Of a DNA stretch of 20,315 nucleotides, positions 1 through 7,376 are shown one piece after another. Numbering within the stretch: the first letter of the stretch is position 1; every line of letters starts with the position of its first letter. A model generated the notes under the pieces. The model saw only the letters and a list, made by a program, of their open reading frames with translations. It made no database searches and was not told where the DNA came from. The position numbers and the translations under genes are program-made. The stretch is from Firmicutes bacterium UBA5449 (GTDB lineage Bacteria; Bacillota; SHA-98; UBA4971), in the NCBI GenBank assembly GCA_002424305.1, contig DIQZ01000074.1, positions 26,393 through 46,707 on the forward strand. Direction: 5' to 3'.

Positions 1-324
1 GCTAATCTGGAAGATGCTATCGAAGGGGAAAACTATGAGTGGACCTCAATGTATAAGGAATTTGCTGAAGTGGCACGTGCTGAAGGCTTCAAAGATATAG
101 CAATAGCCTTCGATGAAGTAGGAGAAGTCGAAGAGGCACATGAGAAGCGATACAGAACATTACTAGCCAGAATTCAAGACGGAACAACTTTCCGCAGAAG
201 CGAACCTATTAAGTGGCATTGCCGTAACTGCGGATATGTCCATGAAGGAAATGAAGCACCTCAAGCATGTCCTGCATGTAAACACCCGAGATCGTTCTTT
301 CAACCCCTGTGCGAAAACTACTAA
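1..324 (+). CDS. Rubrerythrin, C-terminal part (5' end outside window)
   Basis: The frame is open from base 1, so the gene starts before the window; 107 residues are visible. Seen: the di-iron helix segment NLEDAIEGENYEWTSMY typical of rubrerythrin, a second helix with the ligand motif EEAH (visible residues 44-47), and a C-terminal rubredoxin-like domain with CRNC (74-77) and CPAC (90-93) to hold one iron. Known for the family: a cytoplasmic non-haem iron peroxidase that reduces hydrogen peroxide using electrons passed through its rubredoxin domain, a common oxidative-stress enzyme of anaerobes. The C-terminus is intact, and a strong terminator follows 41 bases after the stop, so this is the last gene of its transcript. 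Confidence 0.96.
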   Translation, partial: ANLEDAIEGENYEWTSMYKEFAEVARAEGFKDIAIAFDEVGEVEEAHEKRYRTLLARIQDGTTFRRSEPIKWHCRNCGYVHEGNEAPQACPACKHPRSFFQPLCENY

Positions 325-365
325 CCTTACTCAGCAGGCATAAAACTACTTTGAAAGCCTAATTA

Positions 366-394
366 GGGGCGCTTTAGTGCGCCCCCTTTCTTTC
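366..394 (+). terminator. Rho-independent terminator after rubrerythrin
   Basis: Perfect 7-bp GC-rich stem, GGGGCGC (366-372) with GCGCCCC (379-385), and a 6-base loop, followed by CTTTCTTT. It lies just downstream of the rubrerythrin stop and separates it from the converging leftward cluster. Confidence 0.88.
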
Positions 395-472
395 ATGGAT
401 TCATGTATTACGTTTGCTCTCCTTATCCACTACGAAAACAACCCGCTGCTGCCATTTTGGTCCTTTGCAGCA

Positions 473-513
473 CCTATAAAAGCAACAAAGGAGGCAGACA
501 TAGGCTTTATAGG
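473..513. other. Hairpin at the 3' end of the leftward glucan cluster
   Basis: CCTATAAAAGC (473-483) can pair with GCTTTATAGG (504-513) as a 10-bp stem with one bulged A and a 20-base loop. It starts 21 bases beyond the stop of the 850-residue gene. There is no T-run on either side, so it is not a classical terminator; it may protect a 3' end. No gene is seen between 395 and 533. Confidence 0.35.
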
Positions 514-533
514 CTTGCACTTATGAAACCAAT

Positions 534-3086
534 TTAGGAACTGAATCCCGCTATCTCGTTGATCCTTTCTGTGAATCTTTCAGCATGCTCGTATGCAACC
601 GCTTCAGTGGAAGCTTCAGAATAAACATGCACAGTAGCCTCTGCCGGGTCAGGCAACACAAGGACCCATCCGTCATCAAAAAATAAGCGAAGGCCGTCGA
701 TAAATTCCTTTCTTGCACCCTCGGATTCCTGAGCCAGTACCCGCATTACTCGGCCTTTATGTTCCCAAGGACATGCTACAGCCTTTCGAACCATAGGTGG
801 AATATCCAAGTTATCAACTACATCTGAAAGCCTCGCGCCTTCACATGCCAAGAACTGAAACACTTTTGCAAGAGTAAACATAGCGTCAAAAGCAGGCTGG
901 AACTTGGGAAAAATGAAGCCTCCGTCGTCATCTCCTGCAAACAAAATCTCCTGCCCGGGCCTAAGTAAGAATTCCATAAGAGAGCGCGGATCCTGCCTCG
1001 TCCTAAAAACCTCTGCCCCAAACTCCTCAGCGATTTTCTCTACTGCCCCGGTGGCACCCACAGTAACAGCGATACGCAGAGGTGATTCCGGGTCTTCTTT
1101 ATCATTCGCGGCGTTATTCCCATCTAATACGTCTTTTAACGTGAGCCACGCTACAGCAGCAAGAAGGGTATTTCCTTCAATGACCCTTCCTCCTTCATCG
1201 ACTAGGGACAATCTTTCTCCATCGCTTTCTATGAGGACTCCTATATCAGCCTTTAGCGTACTTACAGTCTTAGATAACCTGTCAAGATGAAGCTCCCTGT
1301 CTTCGGCGGTTTTAGGGATTCTGGAATGATCAGGGTAAGCATTAAGTGCTACCATTTCGCATCCAAGTCTACCAAAGATGCTTGGGAAAAACATAGAAAG
1401 CCTACTATATGCGTAGTCTATGACAACGCTTCTCTTATCATTTAAGATTGCGTTTGCATCTACGTAATTGAAGAACGCTTCTACATACGAGTCGAGAACT
1501 CGCCCCGGGAACTCCAGCTTCCCGACTTCATCCGCATCAGTACGTCTGAAGTCTTCCCTGAAGAAGAGATTTTCGACCTTTCTCTCATGGGACCTGGGAA
1601 GATTGATGCCTTGTATATTAAAGAGCTCAACCAAGGTATGTCTGGGGTTATCCGGTGAAATACGAATATGGACTCCGCCGTCTGCACCGAGAGCCTTGAT
1701 GTTGTAGCGGCTCACAGGAAGTGGGGTTGACCTAAGATCTAGAATATTCACGCCTACAGTCATGAGTCCGCATATAATGGATCTAAGGATCATCCTGGAT
1801 GAAGGATGATCATCGCGGCTAGTGGTGACAGTAGACCCTTTGCCTATAGAGCTACCGAATGATGCACCCAGCTTCATTGCAAACTCCGGTGTTAGCTCAA
1901 TGTTGGTCAATCCCGTAACTCCACGCTCTTTGAATATGGAGCCCGGCCATTTTGTGCCCCATATCAAGCTCATAGCTACGTGGGACCCGGATTCGATAAC
2001 CTTATTAGGCCAGATCTTGACTTGAGGCTGCAAGGTGGCGCCTTGACCGATTCTGCACCTGTCACCGATAACGACACCCTCATGACAAGTGACGAAATCT
2101 TTGATGATTCCGTGCTGACCTACAAGAGTTCCTCCTATCTCAGCGCTTTTCCCTACGAATGAGTTAGCCCATAAGACACTCCGATGAATTCTGGCATCCT
2201 CTTCAATAATGCAATTGTCCCCTATGAAACTGTACTCAAAACAACCTGCCCCTTTGCCAATACGGCAGTTCCTCCCAATGACGAGGGGTCCGGCGAGATT
2301 TGCCTCCGGGTCGATCTCCGTCCCGTCTCCCACCCATATGTCATGTCCTATCTTTGTGCCGGGGATTGCCACATCCACCTTACCGAGGACAGCATCTATC
2401 TGAGCTTCTCTATATTGCTGCAGATTGCCCACGTCACACCAGTAGTCAGTTGTTACAAACCCGAACAATCTTTCTCCGCCATGGAGGAGCTTAGGAAACA
2501 CATCTTGACTGAAATCCACAGACCTGCCTGAGTCAATGTAATCAAACACTTCGGGCTCCAAGACATAAATACCGGTATTCACAGTGTCGCTGAAAACCTG
2601 ACCCCAACTTGGCTTCTCAAGAAATCTCCTGATGCGCCCTTCGTCATCAAATACAACGATCCCATACTCAAGTGGATTAGGAACCCTAGTTGTAACGATA
2701 GTAGCCATGGCTGACTTAGATTCGTGAAACCTGACTACGTCATCTAAGTCAATGTCAGTCAGAGCATCCCCTGATATTACTATAACGCGTTCACGTCCAA
2801 GCATCTCACAGGCTTTCCGCACACTACCTGCTGTCCCCAAAGGCACATCCTCAATAGAGTATGAAAGCTTGAGACCTAACTCCGAACCATCACCGAAGAA
2901 ACTTTCGATTTCGTCAGCAAGATAGTACAAAGTAACCGCTATGTCGGTAATACCATGGCATTGCAAGAGCTCAAATATATGCTGGATAATGGGCTTGTTT
3001 GCCACGGGGACCATAGGTTTTGGCCTGTTGCAGGTAAGCGGCCTAAGCCTTGTTCCTTCACCGCCTGCCATAACCACAGCCTTCAT
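534..3086 (-). CDS. Sugar-1-phosphate nucleotidyltransferase / phosphomannomutase-like fusion
   Basis: An 850-residue, three-part protein. Residues 1-235 are a nucleotidyltransferase with the signature GGEGTRLRPLT (8-18), GDALTDID (106-113), EKP (157-159) and NTGIY (170-174); it should form NDP-sugar (GDP-mannose or a glucose nucleotide) from NTP and sugar-1-phosphate. Residues 240-370 are hexapeptide repeats forming a left-handed beta-helix. Residues 400-850 follow the phosphohexomutase fold: SRDDHPSS (423-430), and RISPDNP (475-481) holding the presumed phosphoserine. However, the metal loop is ESDGER (620-625) instead of DGDGDR, and the usual RPSGTEP phosphate loop is replaced by LPDPAEA (811-817). 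The mutase activity is therefore doubtful. ATG start; 11 bases separate it from the GH57 stop upstream, so the two are cotranscribed. Last gene of the leftward cluster. The nucleotide and sugar specificity cannot be read from the sequence. Confidence 0.92.
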   Translation of the reverse strand: MKAVVMAGGEGTRLRPLTCNRPKPMVPVANKPIIQHIFELLQCHGITDIAVTLYYLADEIESFFGDGSELGLKLSYSIEDVPLGTAGSVRKACEMLGRERVIVISGDALTDIDLDDVVRFHESKSAMATIVTTRVPNPLEYGIVVFDDEGRIRRFLEKPSWGQVFSDTVNTGIYVLEPEVFDYIDSGRSVDFSQDVFPKLLHGGERLFGFVTTDYWCDVGNLQQYREAQIDAVLGKVDVAIPGTKIGHDIWVGDGTEIDPEANLAGPLVIGRNCRIGKGAGCFEYSFIGDNCIIEEDARIHRSVLWANSFVGKSAEIGGTLVGQHGIIKDFVTCHEGVVIGDRCRIGQGATLQPQVKIWPNKVIESGSHVAMSLIWGTKWPGSIFKERGVTGLTNIELTPEFAMKLGASFGSSIGKGSTVTTSRDDHPSSRMILRSIICGLMTVGVNILDLRSTPLPVSRYNIKALGADGGVHIRISPDNPRHTLVELFNIQGINLPRSHERKVENLFFREDFRRTDADEVGKLEFPGRVLDSYVEAFFNYVDANAILNDKRSVVIDYAYSRLSMFFPSIFGRLGCEMVALNAYPDHSRIPKTAEDRELHLDRLSKTVSTLKADIGVLIESDGERLSLVDEGGRVIEGNTLLAAVAWLTLKDVLDGNNAANDKEDPESPLRIAVTVGATGAVEKIAEEFGAEVFRTRQDPRSLMEFLLRPGQEILFAGDDDGGFIFPKFQPAFDAMFTLAKVFQFLACEGARLSDVVDNLDIPPMVRKAVACPWEHKGRVMRVLAQESEGARKEFIDGLRLFFDDGWVLVLPDPAEATVHVYSEASTEAVAYEHAERFTERINEIAGFSS

Positions 3087-3097
3087 AAAGACGCCCC

Positions 3098-4804
3098 CTA
3101 TTCTTGTGAAACTGCCTCTTGCTCCGGCTCCTCATGATCCTGCCTATTCAAGATAGAAAACCTAAGGTGGGGGAATGGATTATCAAGTTCATTCACATAC
3201 GAAAGATAGCCAATAATCTCGTCTTCTGACACCTCAAGCTCTCCTTCTTCCAGTATCGCTTCAGCATAATCCATGAGCCTGTCAAATCTTTCTGCGTGTT
3301 CCCTGAATCTCTTTGCCCCATAATCTTGAGCTTGCTTCTCTGTGACTAGAAACGGCCAGTCACTGGAAGTAAGGAGGAGAAACTCTCTAAGCGACTGAAT
3401 TTTGAGAAGCTCAAGGAGATCGTCATCTTCAGTTACAGGACTCAATGCAGCAAGTCGTTTAATTCGGGCTTCAGCAGCATGGATCATATCCCACATCCAT
3501 GCTGTTTCATCATTAAGCCAGACTTCATGTCTCCCCCCTCGACCCCATGATGATTCAGGCACCTTGATAGGCCCAACAGGAGGATGAGTATGAAGAAATT
3601 CCCCTGCAGCGCAGACAGACACAGTAGAACTGTCAGCAAGACCCTTCAGGGTTTCACCCAGCCAGAGCACACCCTCATACCACCAGTGACCAAATAATTC
3701 TGTATCATACGGCGCTACGATTAGACCGTGCTCTCCTGTAGTTTCATTCCAGTCACTAATGAGTTCATGGATGAACCCAATGAAATGAGCTGCATGCTCC
3801 TTCGCTCTGAGAGAAGCCTCTTCTCTGTCATAAACTTCCTTTTTGCCGGGATCCACCTCTCTACCGGTAACACGCCAATATTGTAGGCCGGTTACGTTGT
3901 CTTTCCTATGGAACTCCCGATACAAACCGTCGCCCGGATATCCTAGCCAAGAGGACCATACCTGTGTTGTAACTTGTTCATTCCTGCCCATACATACTAC
4001 ATTTGATCTGTCAACCAAATATGGCTTGTAAGTCGTGCCCCTGTTTCCTTCCCCAAATACCGCATCGCTTGCACGCACCTCTCGAGTCTTGCCTGCGCTT
4101 GAAACGCCGATCGGGGCTCCCCCTTCAATAGCATGCCTGTCCAGGAAGAAATACTCAATCCCCAACACTTCCAGATATTCCTCCAGACCCGGCCTATACG
4201 CACACTCCGGAAGCCAGATTCCCCGCGACGGCCGTCCAAACCTCATCTCATGACTTTCACAACCGACTGCTAACTGTGCACGAATAGAAGTATCCTCTTT
4301 TAGAAGGGGTAGATAGCCATGGGTAGCAGCAGACGTAATAATCTCTACCACTCCCTGCCTCTGGAGCTCAGCTAAGGCGCTAACTATATCGCCTGCGTAG
4401 TCATTACAGAAAGTCCTAAGCGCATCTCTGTATTCATCACAGTATAGAGCTGCCAGACTTTCAAGGGCCTTATCACCGGCACGCTTAAAGCGCTTTCTGT
4501 CTTCCTCAGCACGTTTTATGCGGGTTTGCATCCACTTGATGAAACCCTTGCGCATATGATCATCGTCAAGTTGATCTAAGAGAATCGGCGTAACCCCTAT
4601 GGTGACACTGATAGATGATTTACTGTGGGACTCCCGTTGCTTCGATTTATCTCGGCAAGGTATGGAGCGAAGAACATCCAGAAAGGGTATGTATGATCCG
4701 AGCATAGCTTCATAGAGCCATTCTTCACCAAAAGGCCACATACCTGACTTACGACAATATGGTATATGACTATGAAACACAAAGACTAAAGAACCTCGGG
4801 TCAA
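3098..4804 (-). CDS. Glycoside hydrolase family 57, 1,4-alpha-glucan branching enzyme type (DUF1957)
   Basis: A 568-residue cytoplasmic enzyme. Seen: the first GH57 signature HSHIPY (11-16); WLPECAY (197-203) with Glu200 as nucleophile; APYDTELFGHWWYEG (364-378) with Asp367 as acid/base; then ESSWGRGG (417-424) and the C-terminal DUF1957 helical domain ending in DNPFPHLRF (541-549). Length and motif order match GH57 branching enzymes such as the Thermococcus enzyme, which transfer alpha-1,4 chains to form alpha-1,6 branches. The start is TTG at 4804: an in-frame stop lies 15 bases upstream and no ATG or GTG is available between, and the N-terminus matches the family. The Shine-Dalgarno is weak (GAAAGAA). 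It lies 107 bases after the GT4 gene and 11 bases before the nucleotidyltransferase gene, consistent with one alpha-glucan operon. Amylase or 4-alpha-glucanotransferase activity is the alternative within GH57. Confidence 0.93.
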   Translation of the reverse strand: MTRGSLVFVFHSHIPYCRKSGMWPFGEEWLYEAMLGSYIPFLDVLRSIPCRDKSKQRESHSKSSISVTIGVTPILLDQLDDDHMRKGFIKWMQTRIKRAEEDRKRFKRAGDKALESLAALYCDEYRDALRTFCNDYAGDIVSALAELQRQGVVEIITSAATHGYLPLLKEDTSIRAQLAVGCESHEMRFGRPSRGIWLPECAYRPGLEEYLEVLGIEYFFLDRHAIEGGAPIGVSSAGKTREVRASDAVFGEGNRGTTYKPYLVDRSNVVCMGRNEQVTTQVWSSWLGYPGDGLYREFHRKDNVTGLQYWRVTGREVDPGKKEVYDREEASLRAKEHAAHFIGFIHELISDWNETTGEHGLIVAPYDTELFGHWWYEGVLWLGETLKGLADSSTVSVCAAGEFLHTHPPVGPIKVPESSWGRGGRHEVWLNDETAWMWDMIHAAEARIKRLAALSPVTEDDDLLELLKIQSLREFLLLTSSDWPFLVTEKQAQDYGAKRFREHAERFDRLMDYAEAILEEGELEVSEDEIIGYLSYVNELDNPFPHLRFSILNRQDHEEPEQEAVSQE

Positions 4805-4911
4805 TTCTTTCGCGCGACGTCACAAAGCGTAACGTCACTCCCCCCTTTCACTGTATATCTCTGTACCCTATTCACATTCTTCAGTGATAAATATTGGATT
4901 AGTCAAAGAGC

Positions 4912-6129
4912 TCACCAGGGAACACCCCTTGCCTCGCTTGAAATACGCCTGTAGACCTCGCGAGTCAAGTCAGCGACCCGGTCCCAGTTAAATCTTTCCT
5001 TGACCTCCTTCGGACCATTTTCGCTAAGCCTTGTCCGTAGGGACTCATCTAATAGAACTCTCTTTATTCCCCATCCTAAAGAATCCGAGTCGCCCGGATA
5101 GACTTTGAGCCCGGTCTCCTCATGCCTGACAACTTCAGACAGGCCGCCCGTATCAGATACCACTACTGGAGTTCCCCTTACCATACCTTCCAGCGCAACT
5201 ATGCCAAAAGGCTCATACAGACTGGGAAACACAGCTACATCAGCTGCAACGTAAAGTGCATCCCGTTCTCGGTCACTAATACGGCCTGTGAATACGACAT
5301 GGTCTTCAATACCGAGTCTTTGTGCCTTTTCCCGAAGCACATCTGCGTAGTAACCATCGCCGGCAATGACGAATTTGGTATTTCGGACTTCTTCCATAAT
5401 CTTTGGAATAGAAGAAAGGAGCACGTGAACGCCTTTTTCGTAGACAAGTCGACCGATATAGAACACCAAGAAATCTTCGGGACGGGCGTAGCGACACTTC
5501 ATCCCACTGACAAAATCCTGATCCGGCATAATTACTTGGTCTACTCCATTGGGAATGACGTCAATCTTGTCTTGCGGAAGTGAGAAAATCCGTCTGAGCT
5601 CATCAGACATATAATCACTGCAGCAGATAACTCTCCATGCTTCGTACGTGGCCATCCATTCGATTTCATGAATGTACCGCTGTAGATCCGAATGAATACC
5701 TCGATTTCTACCATGTTCAGTTGAGTGAATAGTAAATGCAAGCGGGATTTTTAGGGCGTGTTTTAGTGACTTAGCTGCGAACGCGCTATGCCAATCATGA
5801 GCGTGGATAATGTCATAAGGCCTTTCTCGTGTGGCCTCAAGAACACCTCTACTTGCAAGACCGAAATTCGCCTCCATCGCGATGCGGAGAAAACCGGTGT
5901 CGCCCCCACCTCCGTAAGGATCCAATCCCTCAGGGAATGCCGACCGCGCCACCCTGGAAACCATTACACCGTCAAGCAGCTCATGCTCTGAATCTCCTGC
6001 TGAACTTGCGCTGACTACATGCACGTGGTCACCCTGACGGGCAAGAGCACGGGCAAGACCTGAGACTGCCGCACCCAGCCCCCCAACAACTTCCGGAGGA
6101 TACTCATAGGACAGCATCAGTACGCGCAT
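4912..6129 (-). CDS. GT4-family glycosyltransferase, glycogen/alpha-glucan synthase-like
   Basis: A 405-residue GT-B fold enzyme. Seen: N-terminal domain with the donor/acceptor loop GGLGA (16-20) and HAHDW (109-113); C-terminal domain with GRLVYEKG (226-233), the EX7E motif EPFGIVALE (306-314) and DTGGLSEVV (326-334). These fit a retaining transferase extending an alpha-linked chain from a nucleotide sugar, in the group that includes the mycobacterial alpha-1,4-glucosyltransferase Rv3032. I place the start at the ATG at 6129, not at the longer ATG at 6261: GGAGG lies 8 bases upstream, and the protein then begins at the usual MRVLMLSYEYPP of the family. First gene of the leftward cluster with GH57 and the nucleotidyltransferase. 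The substrate is inferred from the neighbours, not seen. Confidence 0.93.
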   Translation of the reverse strand: MRVLMLSYEYPPEVVGGLGAAVSGLARALARQGDHVHVVSASSAGDSEHELLDGVMVSRVARSAFPEGLDPYGGGGDTGFLRIAMEANFGLASRGVLEATRERPYDIIHAHDWHSAFAAKSLKHALKIPLAFTIHSTEHGRNRGIHSDLQRYIHEIEWMATYEAWRVICCSDYMSDELRRIFSLPQDKIDVIPNGVDQVIMPDQDFVSGMKCRYARPEDFLVFYIGRLVYEKGVHVLLSSIPKIMEEVRNTKFVIAGDGYYADVLREKAQRLGIEDHVVFTGRISDRERDALYVAADVAVFPSLYEPFGIVALEGMVRGTPVVVSDTGGLSEVVRHEETGLKVYPGDSDSLGWGIKRVLLDESLRTRLSENGPKEVKERFNWDRVADLTREVYRRISSEARGVPW

Positions 6130-6346
6130 AGAGTCGCCTCCTCTCAAATGGATACTTCGACGGCATATAGTCATGTCCTTCAATACATGAAACTGATAAA
6201 GCTTCGCCTCATGTGTATGCACATATGGATAACATATAGACAAGGAATCTCTGACCTTCATGTAGTAGTCTATTAAGGAATGAGCCTGTTCATGCTCAAA
6301 TAAGAACTTGCCTTACTCAGATGAAACTAAAGAGGGGTGTAATATT

Positions 6347-6862
6347 ATGGAGTTTATGGAGGTAATCAAGAAGCGTAGGAGTGTAAGGGCATACCAAAAC
6401 AAGGAGATCAGAGACGACAAGCTAGGTAGAATCCTTGAGGCTGCAAGATTTGCCCCTTCGGCAAATAACAAACAGTCGTGGAAATTCATTGTGGTAAAAG
6501 ATCCGGAGACCAAGCGCAAACTGGTTAAGGTGTCGCGGAATCAGTCCTTCATCGGTGAAGCGCCTGTAGTTATAGCAGGAGTAGCTCTGGAGCCGGATCG
6601 AGTCATGAGTTGCGAAGTACCTGCTTATGCTGTAGATCTTGCCATAGCCATCCAGCATATTGCACTGGCAGCAGCAAATGAAGGCCTGGGAACGTGTTGG
6701 ATTGGAGCATTCTCACAAGACGACGTAAAGAAGATTCTCGGGGTCCCGGATGCATATAAGATCGTAGCATTAATGCCCATGGGCTATCCTGCAGATTCGC
6801 CCGGGACAAAAACACGCAAGTCACTGGAAGACATTGTTTGCTATGAGCGGTTTTCAGAATAG
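6347..6862 (+). CDS. Nitroreductase-family FMN oxidoreductase
   Basis: A 171-residue protein with the FMN-binding motifs of the family: RRSVRAY (10-16), PSANNKQSW (37-45), GLGTCWIGAF (113-122) and MPMGYP (143-148). Known for the family: homodimeric, FMN-dependent, NAD(P)H-using reductases acting on nitro compounds, quinones or unsaturated substrates; the natural substrate is usually unknown. The start at 6347 is chosen because GAGGGG lies 9 bases before the ATG and the protein then begins at the normal place; the frame is open back to a TTG at 6308 without a ribosome binding site. It diverges from the GT4 gene. The shared upstream region holds a small inverted repeat, TGAGC (6281-6285) and GCTCA (6294-6298), about 50 bases before the start, which could be an operator. 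It is a single-gene unit. Confidence 0.95.
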   Translation: MEFMEVIKKRRSVRAYQNKEIRDDKLGRILEAARFAPSANNKQSWKFIVVKDPETKRKLVKVSRNQSFIGEAPVVIAGVALEPDRVMSCEVPAYAVDLAIAIQHIALAAANEGLGTCWIGAFSQDDVKKILGVPDAYKIVALMPMGYPADSPGTKTRKSLEDIVCYERFSE

Positions 6863-6938
6863 ACGATTTTCGCAAGAGGATGCAAATAGGCGAAAGCCTA
6901 CTTACTGATGGTGTGTTTTTTGTCCCATAACGCAATTT

Positions 6939-6972
6939 CGCGCGGGAACCCACATATGCCGGCTCCCGCGCG
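6939..6972. terminator. GC-rich hairpin between converging genes
   Basis: Perfect 9-bp stem, CGCGCGGGA (6939-6947) with TCCCGCGCG (6964-6972), and a 16-base loop. It lies between the rightward nitroreductase and the leftward zinc-ribbon gene. T-runs on either side are poor, so it is a possible bidirectional terminator rather than a certain one. Upstream, 6887-6900 also forms a small TAGGC-GAAA-GCCTA hairpin with a T-run at 6915-6921. Confidence 0.5.
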
Positions 6973-7001
6973 CTCATTTACCTTTAAGCCTTCATATACC
7001 G

Positions 7002-7154
7002 TTAAGCCTGCTTGATCTGTACTGCCTGCCACCTATTTCCACACGCTTCGCATTCCATCCAATAAGTATAGAGCCAGCCCTGTCGGCTTGTGGTAATTCC
7101 GATAGTATACTCTCTACCGGCCTCCCGGCCGCATTTAGGACATTTTCTCAGCAC
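7002..7154 (-). CDS. Small zinc-ribbon protein (50 residues)
   Basis: A short open frame starting with GTG at 7154 and ending with TAA. A ribosome binding site AAGGTGG lies 7 bases upstream of the GTG, and an in-frame stop precedes that site, so the start is well defined. The product has two cysteine knuckles, CPKC (5-8) and CEAC (34-37), separated by a strand-rich segment with aromatic residues (GWLYTYW, 26-32) and ending NRWQAVQI. This is the layout of a one-zinc ribbon, like those at the ends of RNA polymerase or TFIIS-type proteins, but I cannot assign a family. It lies downstream of the deoB terminator, so it needs its own promoter; TATAGT at about 7186-7191 on this strand is a possible -10 element. 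A DNA, RNA or protein-binding role is a guess. Confidence 0.7.
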   Translation of the reverse strand: MLRKCPKCGREAGREYTIGITTSRQGWLYTYWMECEACGNRWQAVQIKQA

Positions 7155-7211
7155 TTGAAGCCCACCTTGCTTTCATAAGTGATTGCCTATGACTATAGTG
7201 ATTACCAAACA

Positions 7212-7254
7212 CTAAAAAAGAGGCCCTCGGTGGTTATCCTATGTCGAGCCTCTT
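7212..7254 (-). terminator. Rho-independent terminator after deoB
   Basis: On the minus strand AAGAGGC (7254-7248) pairs with GCCTCTT (7224-7218), with further inner pairing around CGAC/CTCG, and is followed directly by a run of T (complement of the A-run 7214-7219). It lies about 120 bases beyond the deoB stop. Confidence 0.75.
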
Positions 7255-7376
7255 CCATTTGGTGCGTGACCCTTGTGGCCTTCAAGACATTCCGGACTAT
7301 AACTTCTTATGCCTTTTGGTTGAATGTGGCTATCACTTCTACGCTTCAAGCTCAAAACAATTAAGATACAGAATGT

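Noticed and set aside
2184..2531. A 115-codon plus-strand frame
   Set aside because: It is antisense to the beta-helix and nucleotidyltransferase region of the fusion gene, with no ribosome binding site.
6130..6261. A 44-codon N-terminal extension of the GT4 glycosyltransferase
   Set aside because: The extension does not look like a GT4 N-terminus, while GGAGG is correctly placed before the internal ATG at 6129.
6603..6977. A 124-codon minus-strand frame across the nitroreductase gene
   Set aside because: It overlaps a strongly supported nitroreductase, crosses the GC-rich hairpin and has no recognisable motif.
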